From: Paulownia fortunei
Lineage: Eukaryota > Streptophyta > Magnoliopsida > Lamiales > Paulowniaceae
Reading direction: 5' to 3'
Length of the DNA stretch: 64,000 nucleotides
Assembly (NCBI GenBank): GCA_019321725.1
Contig: JAGSPU010000485.1
Span: 1-64,000, forward strand
Part shown: positions 50,946-63,129 of the stretch, piece by piece
Position numbering within the stretch: position 1 is the first letter of the stretch
How the letters are laid out: every line of letters begins with the position of its first letter
Translations under genes and position numbers: made by a program
Notes under the pieces: model-generated
What the model saw: the letters and a program-made list of their open reading frames with translations, nothing else
Database searches by the model: none
Told to the model about the DNA's origin: nothing

Positions 50946-53900
50946 CTCTATACTGGATAGGCCAAAACGGAATACTATGAACCAAAAAGAAAACAGAGAT
51001 GTGTTCTTATTTTTGTAACTTGTCTAGACCTGTGAGACTCACAAACTGCAAATTATTACGTGTAAGAAATAAACTAAGTTGGACTACAACAGATATATAA
51101 TCAGTGTTTTACTGGACTGAAATAATCTTTTTTATATTTTTTAATTAAGTTATTTATTATCGATAATTTTTGATATAAAAATTTCAAATATTTATATTTG
51201 TTTTGTTATTTAATACTCTATTATTCAATTAGGTTTTAAAAAAATTGATTATATTATTTACTATTGCATTATAAAAAATAATTACATTGACCAATTCATC
51301 ATAGTAAGGGAGTAATTTTTTCGAGAGGGTTTTTTTTGTCTTCTCTAGTTTGTTTATTGTTTAATCCAAATGAAATAAAATAAGTAAACTTTTACTTGTC
51401 ATTATGACCATAACACTCAAGATAGTTTAAGAAAACATGAACGCTAGATTTTTATAACAAAATGTTGCTTGATTTATTGTATTTATATGGCAATTTTAGT
51501 ATCTAAATAGAACAGATAAAAATTCGATTTGGTATTTAATTTTTATATTTATAAAAAATTAATTTTCAGTTCGATTTTAGTTTTTGATTTCTGTTTACTG
51601 AACATAATGAATTAGAATTTTTATATATTTTGTGAATAATTTTCATATGATATTTTTAAAACTAAAATATGTAGAAATTTTTTTATATGATATATTATAA
51701 TTATTAATTATTTTATATATATATATATATTTTAACTCACCAAAACTAAAAAATAATAAATAAGAAGTACAATTATGATTTTGTTATTTAACTTTTAACT
51801 ATTTTAATTTTTTATTTTAAAAAAACTCAATTAACTAAATTACTGAATCAAAAAAAAAATAAAAATTGAATAGGTAAATTCTATTTAGTAATCAGTATAA
51901 TAATTTGTCGTATCGATTTTTTGTTCATTGAAATTTTGGCTCAATTCAATCCCTTGCCCCCTACTCTTTTTAAGTATTCTTATTAACTTTATTTTTAAAA
52001 AATATGTGTAGTTAATATTACTATTTTATCTATTTTAAATTATATTTATTGAAAAAAAAATTCATTTGTCCATAAGTTCTCAGTCGATGAAATTTCCTAA
52101 AGTAGCAAGTCATTCTTGATTATTTATAACGGAACTAAGCAAAACCTATACATCAAAGCACATCCATGAAAATACATATACATTTTTTTTAATTGTTTAG
52201 AGATAAAAATTGTAAAGATTGCTGCAAAATAAGTTTTTTTCTAGTTGAAACGATGTATTTTCCCTTCAAAAAACTAATTCCCTCACATTTTTCCCTCCAT
52301 GGTGACTTAACTACACAAACAACATTTTTTGTACAAAAGTGAATTATGTGACTAAAATGAAATTACAATGAAAAGTTGATTTATGAACTAATATAATATA
52401 AAATTGCAATACCCCTAAATTATGGGAACACAAATGCATTTTTTCCATTACAATAATGTTTCTATCAGTTGAATGTACGAAAGTAGTTGTGAAAGCCACT
52501 CATTTTGAAAGGTGCAATTGGTGCTTTTGTCCTAGAGAGAAGCTGAAAAGTTTTTACTTCTTATTTTCAGTTCAAACTCCAAAAATGTCGGTTTTACATC
52601 GACAAAAATTAAAGTCATCAGTGGCTTGCCTTTACTAAGGTTTGAGGATTATATCAACAAGGGCATTACTAGAACAAATTCTTTCAATTATTTACAACAA
52701 TAATGCCATGCGTCACTAACAACTTATACACAATTCATGTGTCATTAATTATATAGTTAATCAAACAAATGATTACAAAAGTCTAGTAACAGCCTTTTGT
52801 AAATTGTTAGTCATTTTATGTGCTGATTAATAATTCATCTTGCTATGGCAGAGAGTACGTGTCACAACAAATTTAACAAAAATGTTATATATATATATAT
52901 ATATGAGCTCATTAATTAGTTTTTTTTTTTCTCTTTTATGTGAGTTAATTAGTGCAAAATTATTAATCTCTTTGTGGAAGTGTATTATTGACTTTTTGAA
53001 ATTGCATAAAAACTGCTTAATTGATCTCGATGTATTCCACGTACGATAATTGTTGGAAACATTTGAACTACATATTTAAAAACACAAGGAAATTAATTAA
53101 TCAATCTTGAATTGCTATTTACCTCTTCCCCCAACACACACACATTATATATATATATATATATATATGTTTTTTCCGAGCACTCAAAAAATTTACTTTC
53201 ATTTTGTAATGTTACTTGGCCAAACAACTTATGTCAATTTCTCTTAATGTCAACAAAATCAAGTCATTGCAGTAATTTTGATCAAACTCCTATATTTTAT
53301 AATATTAGGATCTATGTTACAACCCACGCATATTTATTCATCGATATTTCTCTCCTATATTTTATAATATTAGAATGCATGTTACACTCGGTGCATATTT
53401 ATTAATCGATATTTTTTTTTTCATTTCATGCTAGAATCAATTTATATTTACTGAGTGTATGAATTCAACATTAAATATCTTATTTATTGTTAATTAGGAT
53501 ATTTGATATAAAATACATTAAGAGTATAATATATATAATAATTTTAATATTACTCACGCAAGAAAAAAATGAAAGATATTAAATATATAAATGTTACTAT
53601 CATCATTTCCACCAAAAGAGTTAAAGATATGGTTATAGGCTTTTACATGCCGTTTGACACTGACTGAGCTATTTTTAAGACACTGTAGGTATGACCAGTC
53701 TTACTTAATGAAAATTCCACTTACACGTGCTTGGAAATATCTGATAAGAACAATAATTAAAAATAAAATAAAATAAAATAAGTTACAATCGTAGCTCAAC
53801 GTCACCCTGGCCACCAATTTATACTCAAGTAACAGTGGGGCTTATTTTCTCTCCAAATAATGTATTTTAGTTGACTTGTAGATTTTTGTCATTTTAAGAA

Positions 53901-54654
53901 TCTCAATTCAACATTATTGACTGGACTTTAATCTAGATAATATTTTTCAAAGTCTCTAGGTCTCTTGAATTACCAATATTGACGGCAAATAAAAACTTGT
54001 CACTACTCATCCTTTTCTTTCATTAGGAAAAATATCCACCAACCTGTTGAACATTGCTATACTGTTTTTGGTTATTTTCTTAGTGGACCCAATTAAATTA
54101 CATTAAATTAATTTTAGGAAATTTAATTTCTTTAGTCCAATCTTTTCAGATAAAAAAACATGATGATACGAATAAACGTGACGACATGAGAAGATAGCAG
54201 GAAATTAATGGAAAAAAAAAAAAATAACACAATTTACCTAGTTATGCTCAATTGAAGAAAAATTACAGAAATTTTAGTTATTCTCTTACCTTAAATCCTT
54301 TCAACAAACGGCTGAATACGCTGTCATCATTTTTTAATATGAATTGCAGTTAGAATTCAAGTTAAATAAAAAAAATAAGATTGATGAGATAAATTATTTA
54401 ATTAAAATTAATTATAGTAAAATCATAATTTTAGTATTTTAAATCATTAAATTTTATAATTAATTAATTTTTTATTATTATTTTATTTTAGTTAGATTTA
54501 GCTTATAATCATCAATAACTATTTTCGTATGTTCAAATAAAATTAAAGTTAACATAATTTTAATACTTAATAATTCACTAATTCTTATAGGAATGATACT
54601 TATTCATCACTTTATTACTTGTCTGTGATAACATATACTTATATTCAAAAAATC
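50946..54654. other. Intergenic AT-rich region, first part
   Basis: Promoter side of the diterpene synthase and featureless AT-rich DNA with short (AT)n runs near 51,715, 52,886 and 53,147. No gene recognised; the short frames lack family resemblance. Confidence 0.5.
53287..53416. repeat. Tandem duplication, 65-bp unit
   Basis: Two head-to-tail copies starting CTCCTATATTTTATAATATT (53287 and 53352) and ending TATTTATTCATCGATATTT or its one-base variant. About 85% identical by eye. Confidence 0.85.
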
Positions 54655-55320
54655 AACAATAAGTTTTGACGCCGTTGTTGTGGATTATTTTATTTTGTTA
54701 ATGTCGATACCAAGTAGCTCTAATTTGAATTTGAATATCTTTTCTTGTATTTTATTTTATTTTATTGGTTAAGTGTGTTCTTATTTTATCATCGTAGGTG
54801 TTTTAATTTCTTGTGTGTATGAAATAAGTAGAAAATGGTAGATGAGATAACATTTAATGCATATTATGCATATTATTGATCAATTGAATATAACATGACA
54901 AATCAAGTTTCAACTCAATCCTTTGGAATTAATCGAGTACACTTATAATTAGGGATGATCAAATCATTTGAATGAGAAAGGATGAAAATATGATAATCGA
55001 GTACACTTATAATTAGGGATGATCAAATCATTTGAACGAAAAAGGATGAAAATATGATATGACATACGCCTAATTACCCACCATTAGAGAAGAAGCTAAA
55101 ATTTGAAAAAATATTAACTCAATTGCAAAGTACTAACAACCAATTAACTGAATCTAGTAATTCATCGTAAGAGAAAAAATTAAGTCTTGAAAAAGCTATG
55201 ACTAAATTAACAAACAATAAGAGTCAATTCAATTAATTGATATCCAAAATTTATTATTATAATTTTAAAATTTAGAGATTCAAATTAATGAGATGGATAA
55301 TATCGAAGACTTAACCTAAT
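54655..55320 (+). pseudogene. Ty3/Gypsy retroelement relic (leader and gag fragment)
   Basis: It begins with AAGTTTTGACGCCGTTGTTG, a worn form of the leader motif GGCGCCGTTGCCGGGG that follows the 5' LTR in many plant Gypsy elements. Farther on (about 55,076-55,310) short frames encode NYPPLEKKL, LSLEKAMTKLTNN and NLEIQINEM, typical of Athila/Tat gag, but interrupted by stops. No LTRs, protease or polymerase were found, so this is a fragment. It contains the 64-bp tandem duplication. Confidence 0.5.
54931..55058. repeat. Tandem duplication, 64-bp unit
   Basis: Two adjacent copies starting AATCGAGTACACTTATAATT (54931 and 54995) that differ at only two or three bases, so the duplication is recent compared with the decayed retroelement around it. 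Confidence 0.9.
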
Positions 55321-56637
55321 AAAATAAAACTGTTTTCTCATTTCAAATCACGCAAAACATAAAATTGGATTGAAGAATAATTTGGATCCGAGTACAAGAG
55401 ATTTCAACACTTGCAAACAATTGACTGGAGCATTATATACTTTTGATTAATAATATGTGCGTTGAACGATTTGGGCATGGGACTGAAACCGGCAATTTTG
55501 ACTGGGCAACAATATAATGGATTTTTCAGTGAGCTTGGACTATGTATCAATAATATGAGAGTTATCACCAAATATATATATACACACACCATCTGTGTCC
55601 CAATGTTACTGTGCACATTTGAAACATTATAATTAAAAAAGTTAAAGTAAATTTTCATAGTATAGGAAATAAAAACTAATTTGAAATTTTGAAAAATATT
55701 AATTATAAATTTAAGATATAAGAGTATATATGTATACAATGTAATAAAGATAATAATTTTTAAAAGCATAATAATGACGAGGATTGTATTCGATAGGTAA
55801 TCAATCACACACATTTATGTGCAGGAATTTTTTAAAATATATATATCAAGATAAGTACAATGTAAACTGAGACTAAATGAATATAAAATATGATAACATG
55901 TGTAGTAGAAATAATTACTAAAAATATTGATATGGAAAGTCAAATAAAAATACTGAATAGTTATAAGATTGCAACACATAAATTGAGAGCAAAAATGAAA
56001 ATTACTGAATCAGAAAAAGAGAGAAAAAACATTAAAACTGTGAAATTAATATAAGATTTTGAATTGAACTTGCAAGAAACATACTTATTGCTTTGCTCTC
56101 TTGATGTGATTACGTAAGTTTTTAGTATAATATATAAAAGTGTTCTCTTCGAAAATGTGACCGCTGCCATGAGCATCTATTTCCTTTTACAGAGTTTTTT
56201 TTGTTTATTGTTCGGACTTGAAAAATTAATTGGAGTTCAAAACCATCAGTTTCTTTGAATTTTTATCTTTAATAATTTGCTTTTAGAGCTGGAGGTTTTG
56301 TCAGGATAAAAAGATGGCGGATTTATTAGGATAAGGAGTCATATTGTATTTTTTTGTATTTTAATTTGTGTCATATTTTTTTCAAATGTCAAAAAATAAG
56401 ATAAATTGGTTACACTTTAAGAAAATGAATTTTATATTTTCATATTTACCCCACCCCCACCCCATACATAGGATGCCAATTAGATTTCCTTCAATTTCAG
56501 AAAATCCCTAATTTTCTGTCCACTTTAGTAACTTCCAGCCAAATTATATTTATCGGGCAGAATTTGTCCTAAAATTGTCAATTCTTTGAAGATCAAATAG
56601 GCCAACTCATAGGACCCACAATGTAATTTCCCTACTT

Positions 56638-57124
56638 TTGTGCTTGAGAGCTTCTGTAAAGCTATTAAGTTTTATACTATGTTTGGAGCTTGAATCTTAG
56701 TAAAAAAAAAGAAAAAAGAAAAAAGAAAAAAAATAAAGTAAAAGTATTATCATTTAAAATAAGTAAAATATTTCTTAATATTTAACTTAATATTTCTAAT
56801 TATTTTAACCACGAAGTCCAAGGACCAAACAAGGGGTTAAGAATTCCTACTTTGATTTCTTAATCTCTTTTGATGTGCTTTTCAGGCTCTAATTTGTTGG
56901 TTCATTTGATTTATTAATGTAGAAACAACCAACAAGTGGCACTAGAGCCCTGAATTCTATTGAGGGATTTCTATCTATTGAAGAAAGGTTATTGACATGC
57001 TCTGGTAATTAGAATTTGGGTTGTTTTTGCTGGTGCTGCTTTTGAATATATATAAATGGCCTTCATGGTAAATTTTATTCAGCCCCAAATTTCCCCAACT
57101 GAAGAAAATAATTATGAAAATTTG
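56638..57124 (+). repeat. Inverted duplication, copy B
   Basis: A 487-bp partner of copy A (44710-45153) in opposite orientation. It sits 0.3-0.8 kb downstream of the P450 stop. On the plus strand it contains AACCAACAAGTGG, then a TATATATAAA motif (57047-57056), then CTTCATGG. In both copies the ATG of this last motif opens a short frame beginning MVNFIQPQI that soon stops. The copies lose similarity just beyond 57,124. Whether it is a promoter relic or part of a transposable element is open. Confidence 0.85.
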
Positions 57125-57404
57125 AATTGCAGACAAGAATTGAAATGTTGTAACTGAGGTTTATTTAACAAGAAATTCTGGAAATATGTAAGTAATTATG
57201 ATAGAAAACAAACATGGGAAAACAGTAAATTCAAGTGAACAGACAACTAGTGATCAACAAAATATCCAACTAAATGCATTACTCCAAATACATATTCATC
57301 TACATATGATGCGACAAAATATATTAATCTGTCCATACAGCAACCCAATTTATTTTATTTTAGGCATATATAACGTGGTGAAGACTGAAGAGGATCTTTA
57401 TGCT

Positions 57405-59051
57405 TCACAATAACGGCTTGATTGGAATAGCCATGAGGGGAACTGCCCTGCGCAGAGATAGCCCAAAAAGCTCTCCTTTGTGGACTTCTGCTTCTTCAGC
57501 CCTTAGTTCAAGTTTCCAATCGAAGTTATGGATTAAAGTTGCCACCAAGATATGCAGCATTCGATTTGCCAGTGGCAAACCGGGGCATATTCTTCTTCCT
57601 GAACCAAATGGAATAAGCTCAAAATCTTGGCCCTTGAAATCTATTTTGCAATCTAAAAATCGTTGAGGTTCAAAAGAATCCGGATTCGACCATATGCTTG
57701 GTTCTCTGCCCATAGCCCACACGTTAACAAGCATCTGTGTGCCTTTGGGGATTGTATAGCCACTGACGTCTACATCATATTCTGACTTGCGAGGAATTAA
57801 TAGAGGACCAGGAGGGTGAAATCGAAAGGTTTCTTTGATCACGGCTTGGAAGTATGGGAGCCTTGACATGTCTGATTCTTGTACTTGTTTGTTTTCTCCA
57901 ATGACAGTTCTAAGCTCCTGTTTCGCCTTTGACAATTTCTCAGGATTGAGTAGTAATTCTGTCATTGCCCACTCCACTGTGGTCGATGTTGTGTCCGATC
58001 CTGCAACAAATAAGTCCTAACAAAAAGTTGAATTAGAAACACTATTGTGGCTTTTGCCTACTTTTGAGTATATTTTTATTTATTCAGAATCAGTTTTTTT
58101 AAAACCGAGGAAAGAGTTTAAATCCATGGAGAATATGCTCACCAGAAGTAAATGCTTAATGACGTCGATGCTAAACTCGTACTCACTCGGCTCGTGCTCA
58201 CTTCCTTGGCGGAGATCAAGAAGTGTTTCCAGCAAATCAGTTTTCTTTGGAGAATCCAGGGATGTGCTTCTTGATCGCAATCTTTGATTGATTAAATCCT
58301 CAATGAATGCAAGCAATTTTCCGAAGTAAAACTCGGACTTGCGCTTAATGCCTTGTGGATCAATCGGTTTAAGGACTGGGAAGTAGTCAGCAAAATTAGG
58401 GATTCCTACAATATTCGTGAGACTCTCAAAGGTTTTCTTAAATTCCTGAGTGGCACCGGAATCAAAAGTAGTAACCTCAGTTGAAAAGAGTGTGGCTGAC
58501 ATGAGATTGAGCGTAGTTATGAAGGCAGCTTCGCCAATATTGACTACTCGGCCGCTATCGCAACATTTTTGTACATAGTCACACAGTTTCTGTAACTTTT
58601 CTTGGCGAAGCCCTTGACTGGCTTCGAGACGAGGAGTTATAAACATTTGTTCTTTGCTTAGTTTACGAAGTTTTCGCCATTGGCTTCCGACCGGTAAATA
58701 GGCCATTGAGATCTTGTGGTGATCGTGTGCCTCCCCGGCAGCCGGGATGGTTCGACTAGAAAAAGCTTGGTCATGTTTTTGTAGTATTTCTTTTGCTATT
58801 TCGGGTGAGGAAACAACTACTGTATATATTCTCCCGAGCTGGAGAGACATTAAAGGGCCATAAGTTTTGGAGAGTTTGGCAAGTGATTGGTGGGGGTTTT
58901 CGCCAAGTTGAAGAATGTTTCCGACGATCGGAAGAGGATAAGGCCCCGGAGGAAGCTTGGCTGCTCTCCGCTGCCTTAAATCCGACCTCACGAAATGAAA
59001 ACATGTAAAAGCAATAAAAAATAGAGCAATGACAAGTGCAAAGAAATCCAT
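57405..59051 (-). CDS. CYP76AH: Cytochrome P450, CYP76AH-like
   Basis: An ER-anchored monooxygenase; CYP76AH members of mints oxidise abietane olefins (for example miltiradiene to ferruginol). Two exons, 59051-58143 and 58016-57405, joined in phase 0 give 506 residues, against about 495 for CYP76AH1. Membrane anchor at about 3-21, PPGP hinge 34-37, I-helix AGSDTTS 308-314, ExxR as ETFR 365-368, FEPQRF 418-423, and haem loop [10 protein letters not shown] 440-449 with Cys447. Subfamily-like words are [22 protein letters not shown] and [17 protein letters not shown]. The single intron sits before [10 protein letters not shown], the usual CYP76 position. All catalytic motifs are intact. It lies 6.5 kb upstream-side of the diterpene synthase on the same strand. 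Subfamily is likely, the exact substrate inferred; CYP76AK or another CYP76 branch is the alternative. Confidence 0.92.
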
Positions 59052-59095
59052 TTAGTTGTTTTTAGTTTTTCCCCCCTTCTTCATAGGAGTTCACC

Positions 59096-59103
59096 TTTTA
59101 TAG
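59096..59103 (-). promoter_or_regulatory. TATA box of the CYP76AH-like gene
   Basis: The coding strand reads GCTATAAAAGGTG, a consensus plant TATA box, 45 bp before the ATG. This implies a very short 5'UTR of about 15-20 nt. Confidence 0.65.
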
Positions 59104-59379
59104 CTGGGATATGGGTTTTTATTTGAGTTTCACAATTAAAGATTGACCGGAGTGGGAGGAATTTGGATTTGGAAATCCCTAAAAACTTTATAATGATTAA
59201 ATATGGGAGTTAGATTTTGAGGGATTTTGATAGATAAGTGTTAATTATAATGCTAGAGAAAATCTCACCAAAATTCGTTTTTGCCCTCCATGCTCAACGA
59301 AGCAAAAGATTAATTCAATTCTAAAATTGTCCTATATTTTATTTTGGATTTTAGCAATGACAACAATAAAATAAAATCT

Positions 59380-59421
59380 CCGCCGCCGCGGCGGCCCGCC
59401 CCCCCCCCCCCCCCCCCCCCC
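59380..59421. repeat. GC-rich patch ending in a C homopolymer
   Basis: TCCGCCGCCGCGGCGGCCCG followed by about 23 C, then CACATATATA. An abrupt island of pure GC in AT-rich DNA just upstream of the P450 promoter. It could be a true poly-C tract or a sequencing/assembly artefact. Confidence 0.7.
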
Positions 59422-60040
59422 ACATATATATATAGAGTATATTCCCTTAAAAAATATCTTATAGATTTTCTCAAAATTTTAGTTGCATTAGTTAATAGAC
59501 ATTATTAGAAATCTTTTATTTTATACTTTTGATTGTACTTTCAGGAATAAACAGCTATACATTTATTATTTATTGAATGTATTAAATTATGCACACACAC
59601 TGTATTTACATAATATCATTCTTTATACTATTAAAAAAAAGCCAAAAAAAAAGTCATTAATTACTATCAAATATAAAGATTTTGCGTGCATAAAAAGGCA
59701 TAAATATGTAGTTATTTTATTATATACATAAATAACTTATCACTTTATCACTTTTATCTTAATAAATGTTTATATGCATAATTGTATATAATTCAATTTT
59801 AATTTTATTTAGTAAGTAAGTAGTAAAATTTAGTGTTGAAGTAGGTAATATCATTTAGTAGTATAAATACTTTTTATGTAAGGTACAAATGTGTAACTAA
59901 AACATATTAACTAACCAATTTCAAATTGTAGCTATATATATATATATATATATATGAAAGAAAAATTAAAATTACAAAAATAAATATTTTTTTTATAAAG
60001 TACAGTAATGCAATTAAGAACTTTCGAGTGGAAAAACACA

Positions 60041-60086
<46 letters not shown>

Positions 60087-63000
60087 AAGATGGTAGTAAT
60101 TATGTAAGATAATTTTTTTAAATTTAATGTGTTTTCTCTATACTATTCAAATCATATTTTTCTATTATTTATTTTGAAATTAATTTAAGGTTAGTTTATT
60201 TGATAGAGTTAGTATTATATAAAATTTGGAATTAAATAAATTTACAACTAATTATAGATGGGATAAAGTAATATATAGTTTATAATAATAGCAGGACAAA
60301 GGAAATTTATTCTTTTTTAACTCAAATATAATTTTTTCTATCAATATAATTTTTTAATTGAGGGTGTATTTAAAAGTTTTATTAATAAAGAAGGTAATTA
60401 ATACAGATATTATAAGAGAGTAAGATAAATTTAACCCTAAATTAAATAATGCAGATCCATATGACAGCCATTTAGATATGAAAAAGCATTAGGACAATGG
60501 CTTGCCTCACCCTAATCATATAAAAAAAATAAAGTTGATGCTTGATTATATTAAAAAAATATAGGCAATAATGACTTGTCCAGATAATATAAACAAACAT
60601 GACTGTTAGATTAAAATATTGACTAAAAACATATTTTTAATTGATGTACTATACTCTCTCTATCCCATAAAATACGAATTTTTGACTTTTTTCTAATAAA
60701 TAAGAGATACCAAATTTTGACCATGTTTTTCAATATATTAAAAAAGAACAGAAAGTTGTATTTTTCGTATCGTATCTAATTTGTATAACTAAATTTTCTG
60801 TTTCCATATGTCAGGTTATTACATAATGTTGACAAACCCGTAATGCAATACTCATTACTCTTGACAAATTTTCTCTCCTTTGGTCAGCAACGGGACCGGC
60901 TGGGCATTGATTAGAAACACACATTCAGTTCTATTCATATAGAAAATATCATATCTGAAAATCAATTGTACTTCGATATATATGTGAGAAGAATGGTCAA
61001 GGAGACTGGGGGTGTAAAATTTTATTTCTTTCTAACAACTTTTCATATCATGAAGCCTGCATTTCTAGATCGACGGGACAGATATCTAGATAAGAAAAAA
61101 AAGCATTCGAAGTAAAAATCTCTTCTATCTCTTTGATAATCATAATAATCAAAACTCAAAGAAAATTGCCTTCCAACATAATTGGTCAAGCAATCTTGTA
61201 GCAGTATGCACGGTACATCATGACCATTTACACAAAATTATAACCATTTTTATATCAAGTTCAATGTAAAAGAATAAATATTTTTGCTTTTTGTTAGAAA
61301 AAAAATAATAAACATGCATGTATAGACATATTAATTGTGGATCTATTACGTTTAAACATACCAGAATACTAATCGATTCACCTATATAGTAACTCGTCTA
61401 TAAGCCTTCAAACTATTTTGAATGATAATACGTTAAGGTCTTTTTCACTTCAATGGATACTATTAGAGCATCCACCGTATTTTCACACACCTTATAACTA
61501 ATTTTAGTGATACTCCAAGAGAGAGATGTAGAGAAGAGAGAAAGAGAGAAATGAGAGTGTATTCTGTTTCTGAGATAGAAATACAATATCTTATTTTTTG
61601 TGAATACGTCAGTTGGGAGAGATAATAATAAATATCATCCTTACCATAATAGAATTTCAAATTATATCAAAATATGAATGCAATCTAAATATACCAATAT
61701 TTTTAATATATTTTAAATTCACAAATATGCTGACAAGTAGAAATACATGTTGGTAAGTCCACTCACATGGAATGGCTACCAAACATTCAAAAAAATATGA
61801 CTAACAAACATTCAAAATTAGTAATAGCTTTTTCTATAAATAGAGTTCTGATTTCATAACTAAAAACATACAAAAAAAAAAGAGAAAAAAAGAAGAGAGT
61901 TGAGTGAGAGAAAAATAGTGTTTTGAGAGAAGAAATAGGGAGATTTTTTTTAAAAAATGTTCATTCTCTCTTAAAATGGTCTTTATATTTTTTTTAGTAT
62001 TTCAAGATGATAAACTTGAGATATTTGTGATCCAAAAGATATTTTCTTAAGGATTATTTGTATATCTTTTAGTTTAGGATTTTTTTTGTAAGTCTACTAT
62101 ATATATAGTGGAAGTTTTATCTGGACTACGGTTGCATGATTTTTTTCAATTTTGTGTTTTTTATGTAAAAATTCTTATGTCATATTTTTTCTTTTTGTAC
62201 TATTTTCTAAAATTCTTGATTTAGTACCATTTTCAATCCAACAGATAGAAAAAGAATTTTTTTGATTCATTTGTTTCGTACCATTTATTTTGGCTTTCTT
62301 TCCCAATAATACAAACCGATAGAAAATATAGGCTCATTAATGTATAAAGTGAATATTGCGATGTGCACCTTGGTTGATGTTGAGTTGGCTTTATACCAAT
62401 ATTTCATACATCTTGTTTATTAAGATTTGGTTTATTTTCTAGTATATATAATACTTTTATACATTTAGTTTAAAATTTTATAGGTAATGGTAAAAGGAGA
62501 AGAAAATGGAAAGAAACATAAATTTGGTTAAAATTTTGAAAAATCTGCTTTGTGGTGCTATTGAGGGGAATGTTCATATTTTAATCATAATTCTTTGCTT
62601 TAATATTATTTTGACTTGATTCTTAAACCATTAGAAAATGAGAAATAGATCTATAACTTTTATATTGATCATAAAATCCATTTTTTTTTATTTCAATAAG
62701 AAACATCGTGTTAAATAGTCTGTACTTGACTAAATTTTTTTTATATGATATATTTTGGTATTGTAGGTATAACTCTTTTCACAGATTACATATCAAGTTG
62801 ATTCAAGTGTCTATGGAAAGCTAAGACACAGAGTTACAATTTATTAGAAGACATCAAAAACTAATTCATTCTAGAAAGAGGACAAAAACTAGTTGAAAGA
62901 AATTGAACACTGTCAAAGTACTGAAGTAAAGAAGAAAATCTGCAGCAACAGCGTCTGAGCGCCAAAAAACCCTGAGGGCACGATGCAAGGCGCTAATATC

Positions 63001-63129
63001 ATTCATTCAATAACTTAAGGATATTTTCCATAGTGTCATGCATACTCCTTGGTTCTTTTTAAGTATCCCAATACTCTAAACAATGTACTCCAGTGGCCAT
63101 TACTTCGGTTATTTGTAAATTTACTTAAC
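59422..63129. other. AT-rich intergenic DNA right of the P450
   Basis: No gene recognised. TACTCTCTCTATCCCATAA (from 60652) resembles one end of a Stowaway-type MITE, but no matching right end was found. CTATAAATAGAG (about 61,837) followed by an AG-rich stretch could be an LTR or orphan promoter. Positions 62,930-62,990 include a GC-richer, repeat-like segment around GAGCGCC. Confidence 0.4.
60040..60086. repeat. (AT)n(GT)n microsatellite
   Basis: About 22 bp of AT units running into about 24 bp of GT units. A second (AT)n tract lies at 59933-59955. Confidence 0.9.

Noticed and set aside
50734..50985. Frame across the diterpene synthase leader (Pro/His-rich)
   Set aside because: It starts at TTG, and after splicing at 50794/50682 it hits a stop. 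The ATG at 50869 gives the conserved continuation.
58793..59008. Plus-strand open frame opposite P450 exon 1
   Set aside because: It lies wholly antisense to a clear P450 coding exon and has no recognisable domain.
60652..60830. Stowaway-like MITE end (TACTCTCTCTATCCCATAA)
   Set aside because: No matching right terminus or TA duplication could be located, so only the similarity is noted.
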